NCBI GenBank assembly: GCA_043747745.1
Contig: JAYTOP010000050.1
Span: 1 to 42,805, forward strand
Direction: 5' to 3'
Length of the DNA stretch: 42,805 nt
From: SZAS-103 sp043747745
GTDB lineage: Bacteria > Pseudomonadota > Gammaproteobacteria > Xanthomonadales > Xanthomonadaceae
A program made the position numbers and the translations under genes. Below the pieces are notes generated by a model. That model did no database searches. It was not told where the DNA came from and saw only the letters and a list, made by a program, of their open reading frames with translations. How positions within the stretch are numbered: position 1 is the first letter of the stretch; each line of letters starts with the position of its first letter. This document shows positions 7,640 through 14,593 of the stretch, piece by piece.

Positions 7640-8704
7640 ATGAGCCGCCTGAAAGCCCTTGGTTTCCTGCTGGTCTTCGTCGTCCCGGCGCTGATGCCCG
7701 CCGCTGCGTGGTTGGGTCGCGTCAGCGCGCATCCGGATGCGATGGCGTGGTTTCCGATGTTTTTCCTGTTCGTGCTGCTGCCGATGCTGGACTACGCGCT
7801 CGGTCACGACCCATCGAATCCGCAGCAACAGGCGCAGGCGCGGCTCGATGCGCTGCCGTGGTTCCGCATGTTGACGCTCGTCTGCCTTCCCGTGCAGTTG
7901 GTTCTGCTGGCATGGTCCGGCTGGCATGTCGTCCATGCGGGATTCGGGATCGCCGGCTGGGTCGGTTGGATGGTGTCGCAAGGCGTGGTCGGCGGCGTGA
8001 TCGCGATCAACACCGCACATGAATTGATCCACAAGGACACCAAGGTCGAACGTGCGTTCGGCGGCGCGCTTTTGGCATCGGTGGGTTACCACGGTTTCAA
8101 GATCGAACATCTGCGCGGTCACCATGTGCATGTATCGACGCCGCAGGATGCATCCAGCGCGCGCTATGGGCAGACGCTGTGGAACTTCCTGCCCCGTGCA
8201 CTCATCCGCAACACTGCCAGCGCGTGGCGACTGGAAGCGCAGCGGCTTGGACGCACCGGCAAACACTGGTTGCATCCGCGCAACGAAATGATTGGCTGGA
8301 CCGCATTGTGGATAGCGCTCGCGATAGCCTTCGCGCTGTGGCTTGGCATCGCCGGATTGGGTTTTTTCGTCGCCCAGGGATTCTTCGCGGCCTGTTCTCT
8401 GGAGATCATCAACTACATCGAACACTACGGACTGGAGCGGCGCGCACTTGCAGATGGCCGCTACGAGCGCACCACCCATCTACACAGCTGGAACTCCGAC
8501 TACGCGCTGTCGAACTTCCTGCTGTTCCAGTTGCAACGGCACTCCGATCACCATGAAACGCCGCGGCGGCGCTACCAGAACCTGCTGCACCACGCCGACA
8601 GTCCGCAACTGCCCGGCGGTTATGCTGCGATGTTCGTGCTCGCGTTCTGTCCTCCGTTGTGGTTCCGGCTGGTGCACCCGCGACTTGCACACTTTCGTTC
8701 GTAA
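7640..8704 (+). CDS. alkB: AlkB-type alkane 1-monooxygenase
   Basis: This is a membrane non-haem di-iron enzyme that oxidises terminal methyl groups of alkanes using rubredoxin electrons. The 354-residue protein has about six hydrophobic segments and all the histidine boxes of true alkane hydroxylases: HELIHK (127-132), EHLRGHH (156-162), NYIEHYGL (258-265) and LQRHSDHH (298-305). NY-x-EHYGL separates alkane hydroxylases from more distant desaturases. There is no fused rubredoxin, and neither rubredoxin nor its reductase is encoded in the window, so partners must be elsewhere. The gene stands alone between miaA (divergent) and folP (convergent), positions that are otherwise housekeeping. The ATG at 7640 is chosen because the first membrane segment follows at once. 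Xylene-type methyl oxidation is a less likely alternative. Confidence 0.93.
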   Translation: MSRLKALGFLLVFVVPALMPAAAWLGRVSAHPDAMAWFPMFFLFVLLPMLDYALGHDPSNPQQQAQARLDALPWFRMLTLVCLPVQLVLLAWSGWHVVHAGFGIAGWVGWMVSQGVVGGVIAINTAHELIHKDTKVERAFGGALLASVGYHGFKIEHLRGHHVHVSTPQDASSARYGQTLWNFLPRALIRNTASAWRLEAQRLGRTGKHWLHPRNEMIGWTALWIALAIAFALWLGIAGLGFFVAQGFFAACSLEIINYIEHYGLERRALADGRYERTTHLHSWNSDYALSNFLLFQLQRHSDHHETPRRRYQNLLHHADSPQLPGGYAAMFVLAFCPPLWFRLVHPRLAHFRS

Positions 8705-8755
8705 TCACTTGCACGCGGCATGTACGGGCGTGCCGATCTCTGCGTGACCACGCTC

Positions 8756-9652
8756 TCAGTCGTCATCACCCCACTTCGGCATCGACGGACCCGACTTGCC
8801 TTTCGGCACCGTCTGCGCGGCGACTGCATTCCATACCTTCAATGCATCGACCGTCGCGGCGACGTCGTGCACGCGGATCAGCTTCGCTCCGTTCTGTGCT
8901 GCGATCAGCGCTGCGGCGACCGAACCGTGGATGCGTTCGCGCTGCGCGCGATCGGTCAATGCGCCGATCATGCCCTTGCGCGACAAACCTGCGAGCACCG
9001 GCACGCCAAGGTCGGTGAAGCGCGCGAGTTGGCGCAGCAACGCGAGATTGTGGTCGAGCGACTTGCCGAATCCGAATCCCGGATCGACGACGATCTTCTT
9101 CTTCGCGATGCCGCTCATCTCGCACGCGAAAATGCGTTCGGCGAGGAAACGATGCACTTCGGCAACGACGTCGTCGTACGTCGGCGCATCCTGCATCGTG
9201 CGTGGGTCGCCCTGCATGTGCATGAGCACGACCGGTACGCGCAGTTCGGCGACTGCGTCCATCGCGCCCTCGCGACGCAACGCATTGACATCGTTGACCA
9301 GGCCCGCGCCCGCGGCGACTGCGGCGCGCATGACCTCAGGCTTGGACGTATCGATCCAGATCGGCACCGTGCATTCGTGCGCGAGCCGTTCGATGACCGG
9401 AATCACCCGTCGCAGTTCTTCTTCGATGGACACTTCATCCGCGCCGGGACGCGTGGATTCGCCACCGATGTCGAGCGCGTCGGCACCCTCTTCCACCAGT
9501 CGCAATCCATGCGCGATCGCAGCATGCGGCATCGCCGACAGGCCATCGCCAGAGAACGAATCCGGCGTGACATTGACGATGCCGACGATGCGCGCACGAT
9601 CCAGCGCAAGGACGCGGCCGCCGCAATCAAGCGTGGGTGTGATGTCGAACAT
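8756..9652 (-). CDS. folP: Dihydropteroate synthase
   Basis: The enzyme condenses p-aminobenzoate with 6-hydroxymethyl-dihydropterin pyrophosphate in folate synthesis and is the sulfonamide target. The 298-residue protein has the first family signature GIVNVTPDSFSGDG near 24-37, the second signature DIGGESTRPGA near 61-71, and further conserved segments VVDPGFGFGKSLDHN and the C-terminal IRVHDVA. The start codon overlaps the stop of the upstream 75-residue membrane protein as TGATG, so translation is probably coupled. In E. coli folP follows ftsH and precedes glmM; here glmM is missing from the spot and an alkB gene faces folP instead. Confidence 0.97.
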   Translation of the reverse strand: MFDITPTLDCGGRVLALDRARIVGIVNVTPDSFSGDGLSAMPHAAIAHGLRLVEEGADALDIGGESTRPGADEVSIEEELRRVIPVIERLAHECTVPIWIDTSKPEVMRAAVAAGAGLVNDVNALRREGAMDAVAELRVPVVLMHMQGDPRTMQDAPTYDDVVAEVHRFLAERIFACEMSGIAKKKIVVDPGFGFGKSLDHNLALLRQLARFTDLGVPVLAGLSRKGMIGALTDRAQRERIHGSVAAALIAAQNGAKLIRVHDVAATVDALKVWNAVAAQTVPKGKSGPSMPKWGDDD

Positions 9653-9879
9653 CAAGCAATGTCGCGACGTTTGGATGAGGCCACTCGGTCACGCATCACC
9701 GAGAAAATAATCGCCCAAAGCACCCCTCCCGCAAGGATGGCGGCAATCCGCAGCCAGCGATTATCCCCGACACCGATGGCCTCGGTTACCAGCAGTCCAC
9801 CGACCGGGAAAGCCAGCTTTCCGAACAGGTCCAGCCGGGACAGCCAAGCAGGATAGGGGCGTAGATGCGCGGGGATCAT
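9652..9879 (-). CDS. Small two-helix membrane protein upstream of folP
   Basis: The protein has 75 residues (MIPAHLRPYPAWLSRLDLFG at the start) and two hydrophobic segments, about 18-35 (DLFGKLAFPVGGLLVTEA) and 43-60 (LRIAAILAGGVLWAIIFS), with a basic tail (RDRVASSKRRD). The ATG at 9879 is placed there because the frame further upstream runs into the ftsH terminator and is Arg-rich. GGA lies about 8 bases before it. The gene begins 12 bases after the T-run of the ftsH terminator, so it needs read-through or a promoter within the terminator region. Its stop overlaps the folP start. I do not recognise a family. Confidence 0.75.
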   Translation of the reverse strand: MIPAHLRPYPAWLSRLDLFGKLAFPVGGLLVTEAIGVGDNRWLRIAAILAGGVLWAIIFSVMRDRVASSKRRDIA

Positions 9880-9887
9880 TGTTCCAT

Positions 9888-9920
9888 CCAGAAAAAAGGC
9901 CAGAGCGGACTCTGGCCTTT
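9888..9920 (-). terminator. Strong rho-independent terminator of ftsH
   Basis: On the minus strand an 11-bp perfect stem (AAAGGCCAGAG, 4-base loop, CTCTGGCCTTT) runs into six consecutive T. It lies 30 bases past the ftsH stop and ends the rlmE-ftsH unit. Confidence 0.95.
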
Positions 9921-9949
9921 CGGATTGTTGCTTGCAAGTCACCGTGCGA

Positions 9950-11872
9950 TCAGACCGTCGGCGCGGGGCCACCGACGATCGTGGGTTTCGGGCCGATGAC
10001 ATCGGTCGGCAAAGGCTTGCCGTCCTTGGTCCAGTCCAGCGGCGGCGGCGGCGTGCGGCCTTCCATGATCGCGTCGATCTGCAGCGCGTCAATGGTTTCG
10101 TAAAGCAACAACGCGTTGGCCATCACTTCCAGCTTGTCGCGGTTCTCGGTGAGGATTTCGCGGGTGCGCTCGTAGGCGCGATCGAGGATGCCGCGCACGA
10201 CGGTGTCGATCTTGCGCGCGGTTTCGTCGGACACGTTGTTGTGCTGGGTGACCGATCGCCCGAGGAACACCTCGTCCTCTTCCTCACCGTAGGTGACCGG
10301 ACCCATCTCGTCGGAGAGCCCCCACTTGGTGACCATGTTGCGCGCCATCTTGGTTGCGCGCTCGATGTCGTTGGATGCGCCGGTGGTGACCTTGTCCGCA
10401 CCGAACACCAGTTCCTCGGCGACACGGCCGCCATACAGCGCGCACAGGCGTGACTCGATGGCGGTCCGGTTGTAGCTGTACTTGTCACCTTCCGGCAGGT
10501 ACATGGTGACGCCGAGCGCACGGCCGCGCGGAATGATCGTTACCTTGTAGACGGGATCGTGGTCAGGCACGCATCGTCCGACGATCGCGTGGCCGGCCTC
10601 GTGGTAAGCGGTGAGTTTCTTCTCGTCCTCGCTCATCACCATCGAGCGGCGTTCGGTGCCCATGATGATCTTGTCGCGCGCCTTGTCGAAATGATCCATG
10701 CGCACTTCGCGCGCATTCTCGCGGGCTGCGAACAGCGCCGCCTCGTTGACCAGGTTCGCAAGGTCCGCGCCGGAGAAACCCGGTGTGCCGCGCGCGATGA
10801 CCATGGGCTTCACGTCGTCGGCCATCGGCACCTTGCGCATGTGCACCTGCAGGATCTGCTCGCGGCCACGCACGTCGGGAAGTCCAACGACGACCTGGCG
10901 ATCGAAGCGGCCCGGACGCAGCAGCGCCGGGTCGAGCACGTCGGGACGGTTGGTCGCGGCGATTACGATGACGCCTTCGGTGCCTTCGAAGCCATCCATC
11001 TCGACCAGCAGCGCATTCAAGGTCTGCTCGCGTTCGTCGTGACCACCGCCCAAGCCTGCGCCGCGATGGCGACCGACCGCATCGATTTCGTCGATGAAGA
11101 TGATGCATGGCGAATGTTTCTTGGCCTGCTCGAACATATCGCGCACGCGTGATGCGCCGACGCCGACGAACATCTCGACGAAATCCGAACCGGAGATCGA
11201 GAAGAACGGCACCTTCGCCTCGCCCGCGATCGCGCGCGCAAGCAAGGTCTTTCCGGTACCCGGCGGGCCGACCATCAGCACGCCACGCGGAATCTTGCCG
11301 CCGAGTTTCTGGAACTTGCCGGGGTCGCGCAGGAACTCGACGAGCTCGCCGACTTCCTCCTTCGCCTCGTCGCAACCAGCGACGTCCGCGAACGTGACCT
11401 TGACCTGATCCTCGCCCTGCATCTTCGCACGCGAACGGCCGAAGCTCATCGCGCCCTTGCCGGCCCCGCCCTGCTGCATCTGGCGCATGAAATAGAACAG
11501 GATGCCGACGAAGATCACGTACGGCAGCAGGTTGACGATGATGTAGATGATCGACGGCCCACTCGACGGCTTCTCCTGCGAGAAATCCACCTTGTGCCTG
11601 TTGAGATCGGTGACGAGGTCGCGGTCGAACGGCGCGGTGGTCGTGCCCTTGCTTCCGTTCTTGCGCTCGAAGTTCAGTGTCGAGATGTTCGACTGACCGT
11701 CGGCACCCAGCACGACCTGCTTGATCCCGTCCGCATGCATTTCATCAAGGAACGCCGAGTACGCTACTTCCGTGGTCGCTTCCGAGCGCCCGGGCGAAAA
11801 GCTCTGGAACACCGCGAGCAGCACCACCGCGACGATCACCCAGAGCAGCAGGTTTTTGACCAAATCATTCAT
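9950..11872 (-). CDS. ftsH: FtsH ATP-dependent zinc metalloprotease
   Basis: FtsH is a hexameric inner-membrane AAA+ protease that degrades misfolded membrane proteins and regulators such as LpxC and sigma-32. The 640-residue protein has membrane helices at about 5-23 and 107-128 with a periplasmic domain between. The AAA module follows, with Walker A GPPGTGKT (202-209), Walker B IIFIDEID and second region of homology ATNRPDVLDPALLRPGRFD. The zinc motif HEAGH lies near residue 425. The C-terminus is Pro-rich (TPPPPLDWTKDGKP). It follows rlmE by 27 bases on the same strand, the order seen in E. coli. Its HflK/HflC regulators are encoded 6-8 kb away here. Confidence 0.98.
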   Translation of the reverse strand: MNDLVKNLLLWVIVAVVLLAVFQSFSPGRSEATTEVAYSAFLDEMHADGIKQVVLGADGQSNISTLNFERKNGSKGTTTAPFDRDLVTDLNRHKVDFSQEKPSSGPSIIYIIVNLLPYVIFVGILFYFMRQMQQGGAGKGAMSFGRSRAKMQGEDQVKVTFADVAGCDEAKEEVGELVEFLRDPGKFQKLGGKIPRGVLMVGPPGTGKTLLARAIAGEAKVPFFSISGSDFVEMFVGVGASRVRDMFEQAKKHSPCIIFIDEIDAVGRHRGAGLGGGHDEREQTLNALLVEMDGFEGTEGVIVIAATNRPDVLDPALLRPGRFDRQVVVGLPDVRGREQILQVHMRKVPMADDVKPMVIARGTPGFSGADLANLVNEAALFAARENAREVRMDHFDKARDKIIMGTERRSMVMSEDEKKLTAYHEAGHAIVGRCVPDHDPVYKVTIIPRGRALGVTMYLPEGDKYSYNRTAIESRLCALYGGRVAEELVFGADKVTTGASNDIERATKMARNMVTKWGLSDEMGPVTYGEEEDEVFLGRSVTQHNNVSDETARKIDTVVRGILDRAYERTREILTENRDKLEVMANALLLYETIDALQIDAIMEGRTPPPPLDWTKDGKPLPTDVIGPKPTIVGGPAPTV

Positions 11873-11899
11873 GAGTTCATTCCTGGGCGTGGCCCTGCT

Positions 11900-12526
11900 T
11901 TACAGTTTAGTCTTCTTCCCGACCGCCAGCGCGTACACCTCGGTCGAGCGTTTGCGCGATGCTTCGGGCTTGCGCATCGCCACCCGCACGAAGCGGCGCT
12001 TGAGATCCTGGACGTAGGCATCGAAGCCTTCGCCCATGAACAATTTGGTCAGGAATGCGCCTTCCGGCTTGAGATGCGCGTCGGCGAATTCACGGGCCAG
12101 GTCGGCCAGATGCATCGAGCGCGGCAAATCCACCGTATCCATACCGCTCATGTTGGGGGCCATGTCGGAAAGCACAAGGTCTACCGAACGCCCGGCCAGT
12201 ACCTCTTCCAGCCGCGACAGTACGTCATCTTCCCGGAAGTCACCGTGAATGAAGTCCACTCCGGCGATCGGCGGCATCATCAGGATATCCAGCGCGATCA
12301 CCGTGCCCTTGTCTCCCAGCATGCGGCGCGCGACCTGCGACCAGCCACCGGGCGCCGCGCCGAGATCCACGACGACCATGCCGGGCTTCAGCAGGCGATC
12401 GCGCGCCAGCAATTCCTCCAGCTTGTACGCCGCGCGCGAACGCATACCCTCGGCCTGCGCCTTCTTCACGAAGGGGTCAGCGAAGTGCTCGCGTAGCCAT
12501 GTGGCGCTGCTCTTGCTGCGGGCCAT
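11900..12526 (-). CDS. rlmE: 23S rRNA (uridine-2'-O)-methyltransferase RlmE (FtsJ/RrmJ)
   Basis: RlmE methylates the 2'-OH of U2552 in the A loop of 23S rRNA, a late step of 50S assembly. The 208-residue protein matches the family length. It opens with MARSKSSATWLREHFADPFVKKAQ, followed by RSRAAYKLEEL with the catalytic Lys of the K-D-K-E set. SAM motif I is VDLGAAPGGWSQVA near 54-67, and the conserved LSDMAPNMSG lies near 120. It is in one unit with ftsH and divergent from yhbY, as in E. coli. The 51 bases before its ATG are a pyrimidine-rich low-complexity repeat on the coding strand without a good ribosome binding site. Confidence 0.96.
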   Translation of the reverse strand: MARSKSSATWLREHFADPFVKKAQAEGMRSRAAYKLEELLARDRLLKPGMVVVDLGAAPGGWSQVARRMLGDKGTVIALDILMMPPIAGVDFIHGDFREDDVLSRLEEVLAGRSVDLVLSDMAPNMSGMDTVDLPRSMHLADLAREFADAHLKPEGAFLTKLFMGEGFDAYVQDLKRRFVRVAMRKPEASRKRSTEVYALAVGKKTKL

Positions 12527-12530
12527 GGGG

Positions 12531-12660
12531 ATAGGGGCAAAGGGGCTGGGAGGTGGTGGGGGATGGGGGCTTGAGAGCTAGCGCTGGGGCATGAAATGGA
12601 AGGTCAAGTGCCCTTGATCTTCCCAGCACCTCACCTCCAGCCCCAAGTCCCCGCCGAGGT
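12531..12660. repeat. Low-complexity G/C-word repeat, copy A (rlmE-yhbY spacer)
   Basis: The plus strand reads GGGGATAGGGGC, GGGGCTGGGAGG and GGGGGATGGGGGCTTG, then a non-repetitive core, then CACCTCCAGCCCCAAGTCCCC. Reverse complements of the same words occur inside eno (22774-22816) and before the M16 gene (37618-37755). The core (about 12580-12640) also shares spaced words with the 37.6-kb copy, including GGAAGA and TTTCC-type blocks ending in CCCCAGC. It separates the divergent rlmE and yhbY genes. Confidence 0.6.
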
Positions 12661-12713
12661 ACGAGGCTCGCATGATACCCTTTCGGCCCTTCATCCCTTG
12701 GATGTTGCCATTC

Positions 12714-13121
12714 ATGGCGCGATCCCCTTCCCTTCGTAAATCGCCCGGCGCGGCCATTCCTGGTCGGGCAAACAAGGTCGCAGCCGATGCCGGCAAAGCA
12801 TCGACTGAACGCGACCTCGCACCCATCGCCCTCGCCACGGCGCAGAAGCGCTACCTGCGCACGCTCGCACACAACCTCAAGCCGATCATTCTGGTCGGTG
12901 CCAAAGGCGTCACCCCGGCGCTGCTGGCCGAACTCACCAACGCGCTGGAACACCACGAACTGATCAAGGTGAAGATCGCCGCCGAGGATCGCGATGAACG
13001 CGATGCCTGGGTCGCCGCGATCGTGAAAGGCGCAGACGCCGCGCTGATCCAGCGCGTAGGCAACGTCGCCACCCTGTTCCGCCCGCGCCGCAGGAATCCG
13101 GGCATCGTGCTGCCACGCTGA
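12714..13121 (+). CDS. yhbY: YhbY-family RNA-binding protein (CRM domain)
   Basis: YhbY binds pre-50S ribosomes and is a single CRM (CRS1-YhbY) domain protein. The domain lies at about 40-130 of 135 residues, with KRYLRTLAHNLKPIILVGAKGVT containing the Gly-rich GAKG loop and ALEHHELIKVKI, both hallmarks. It is divergent from rlmE-ftsH, the standard arrangement. The oddity is an N-terminal extension of about 40 residues (MARSPSLRKSPGAA onward, basic and Ala-rich): usual YhbY proteins have about 97 residues and begin just before the domain. No ATG, GTG or TTG occurs in frame close to the domain start, so the extension or a non-standard start must be real. The ATG at 12714 has no good ribosome binding site. 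Confidence 0.9.
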   Translation: MARSPSLRKSPGAAIPGRANKVAADAGKASTERDLAPIALATAQKRYLRTLAHNLKPIILVGAKGVTPALLAELTNALEHHELIKVKIAAEDRDERDAWVAAIVKGADAALIQRVGNVATLFRPRRRNPGIVLPR

Positions 13122-13129
13122 TTCTTCAT

Positions 13130-13172
13130 CTCCTCCCCTTGCGCAAGGCGCAGGAGGAGGCTGAGAGGGGGT
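13130..13172. repeat. Intergenic palindrome CTCCTCC...GGAGGAG
   Basis: An outer 7-bp inverted repeat (13130-13136 with 13153-13159) encloses the perfect palindrome CCTTGCGCAAGG (13137-13148) and is followed by GAGAGGGGG. It lies between yhbY and the Mth938-like gene, and its right edge supplies the likely ribosome binding site of the latter. Transcribed, it would fold into a hairpin just before that start codon. Confidence 0.6.
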
Positions 13173-13176
13173 TCCC

Positions 13177-13548
13177 TTGTCCTTCATCCTACAGCCGCCG
13201 GAACACCCGTTTGCCGTGCGTTCGGTCAGCCACGATACGATCGTCGTGAACGAACGCAACCTGACGACGAGCTTCTACCTCTCGCCCGAATCGCTGCACG
13301 AAAACTGGCCGCCGCACAGCATCGACGCGTTGAAGCCAGGCGACCTTGCCGGCCCACTCGCGTTGAATCCCGAAGTGATCCTGCTCGGTGTCGGCAACCA
13401 CCAGCGATTCCCTGTCGCGATCGTGATGGCCACGTGCCTGCGGCGTGGTGTCGGCATCGAGGTGATGACCAATGCCGCTGCCGCGCGAACCTTCAGCGTA
13501 CTGGCGAGCGAAGGTCGGCGCGTCGTCGCGGCGTTCCTGCTGGGTTGA
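13177..13548 (+). CDS. Mth938-like fold protein (DUF498)
   Basis: The 123-residue protein is similar along its length to the Mth938/DUF498 family, whose eukaryotic member NDUFAF3 assists respiratory complex I assembly; the bacterial role is unknown. Family-like segments are SIDALKPGDLAGPLALNPEVILLGVGNHQRFP, MATCLRRGVGIEVMTNAAAARTFSVLASEGRRVVAAFLL. The start is taken as TTG at 13177: it gives the usual N-terminal length, AGAGGGGG lies about 6 bases upstream and there is no ATG until near residue 85. It lies 55 bases after yhbY on the same strand and faces the DUF1801 gene. Confidence 0.9.
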   Translation: MSFILQPPEHPFAVRSVSHDTIVVNERNLTTSFYLSPESLHENWPPHSIDALKPGDLAGPLALNPEVILLGVGNHQRFPVAIVMATCLRRGVGIEVMTNAAAARTFSVLASEGRRVVAAFLLG

Positions 13549-13568
13549 CCCTGCGCGGTTCACGTAGC

Positions 13569-13592
13569 GTGCGTTGCGCGCACAACGTTTTG
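13569..13592 (+). terminator. Weak hairpin between convergent genes
   Basis: GTGCG, 5-base loop, CGCAC followed by AACGTTTTG, 20 bases after the Mth938-like stop. The stem is short and the T run only four long, so this is a weak candidate. Confidence 0.3.
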
Positions 13593-13628
13593 CGGATGTA
13601 AGCTCCGCGCAAGCACCCCGATCGTCGA

Positions 13629-14036
13629 TCAACCGTGCTCGCGCTTCGCTCCGATATCGAGCAACTGCTTCAGGACTTTCGCATCCACGTATTCGAGCTT
13701 GCGGATGTAAAGGCAGCCCTTGCCGGTCTTGTGCTTGCCGAGCTTCGCGACCAGCTCGGCGTTCGCTTCGATTCCCAAACCATACAGTGCCATAGCATCC
13801 TTTCGCGACGCGAAACCCAGCCGGCACATGTCGCCCTCGCGCCCGCTCTCGTATTTGTAGTGGTAGCTGCCGAAGCCGACGATAGCCGTGCCCCACATCT
13901 TTGCGGGCTCGCCGGTCGCCTTCTGCATCATCGCGGCGAGCTTGACGCAATCGGCGCGGCGCGCGGGGTCGGAAATCGCAGCGCAATACGCGTCGGCACT
14001 GGCATCGGTTTGCTGTGTCTTGTTTGGTTTCGCCAT
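13629..14036 (-). CDS. DUF1801 domain protein
   Basis: The 135-residue protein has a helical N-terminal part with two cysteines (SADAYCAAISDPARRADC) and the DUF1801 core GTAIVGFGSYHYKYESGREG near 50-70, followed by KTGKGCLYIRKLEYVDAKVLKQLL. DUF1801 proteins are small cytoplasmic proteins of unknown function, structurally related to YdhG. A longer frame starts at GTG 14045, but the ATG at 14036 is preferred because GGAG sits eight bases upstream. It follows the NTF2-like gene after 21 bases on the same strand, so the two are probably co-transcribed at the end of the surE-nlpD run. Confidence 0.88.
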   Translation of the reverse strand: MAKPNKTQQTDASADAYCAAISDPARRADCVKLAAMMQKATGEPAKMWGTAIVGFGSYHYKYESGREGDMCRLGFASRKDAMALYGLGIEANAELVAKLGKHKTGKGCLYIRKLEYVDAKVLKQLLDIGAKREHG

Positions 14037-14057
14037 GTCCTGCACTCCGTACTGGAA

Positions 14058-14570
14058 TCAGAGATGGGTCTTGTGCACGACGGAGTGGCCATCGATCTCT
14101 ACATCCATCTGGTGCGTGACAGTGCGCGACATTTGCCAGCTGCCAGAGATGTTCTTCCAGGTATCGACCGACACCGCAGTGAATTCCATCTTCGCCGTCA
14201 TGCCGCCATTCCCTGGCCGGGTCGTGGTCGATTGATAGCGCTGTGTCACGGTAGCTACCATGGCTTTCTTATCCACGGCAAGTACGCTCGTGTGCCCCTT
14301 CCGGTTCGGATCCTGTTGGAGCTGGTCAAACTCGGCAAGCGCCTCGCTCCTCGATTCCACCTTTCCGGAAACGTCCTCGCTGGCGAAGTCCGGGGTCAGC
14401 AGTGCCGCATAGGCTGCGCGATCCTTTTGTACGAACGCGACATGGATGTCGGCGTACAACTTCTCGAACATGCCCCTCGACGAAGCGGCACCCCCTGCCT
14501 GCGCCGCGTGGGAATGAACTGCGGCGGCAAAGGTGACCAAGACGAGGATTGGGCGCAGTACGTTCGTCAT
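14058..14570 (-). CDS. Secreted NTF2-like (SnoaL/DUF4440-type) protein
   Basis: The 170-residue protein has a signal peptide (MTNVLRPILVLVTFAAAVHSHAAQA) followed by a domain that reads like the NTF2-like fold: FEKLYADIHVAFVQKDRAAY, then ALLTPDFASEDVSGKVESRSEALAEF, then beta-strand-like segments with TRTVTHQMDVEIDG. Such domains serve as small enzymes or binding modules and the function cannot be read from sequence. The ATG at 14570 has AGGGG five bases upstream; an in-frame ATG at 14582 is possible. It starts 23 bases after nlpD. Confidence 0.8.
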   Translation of the reverse strand: MTNVLRPILVLVTFAAAVHSHAAQAGGAASSRGMFEKLYADIHVAFVQKDRAAYAALLTPDFASEDVSGKVESRSEALAEFDQLQQDPNRKGHTSVLAVDKKAMVATVTQRYQSTTTRPGNGGMTAKMEFTAVSVDTWKNISGSWQMSRTVTHQMDVEIDGHSVVHKTHL

Positions 14571-14593
14571 GATGCCCCTCATGGATGGCTTGG

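Noticed and set aside
12477..13259. Minus-strand open frame of 260 codons opposite yhbY
   Set aside because: Composition and overlap with the clear CRM domain of yhbY mark it as a shadow.
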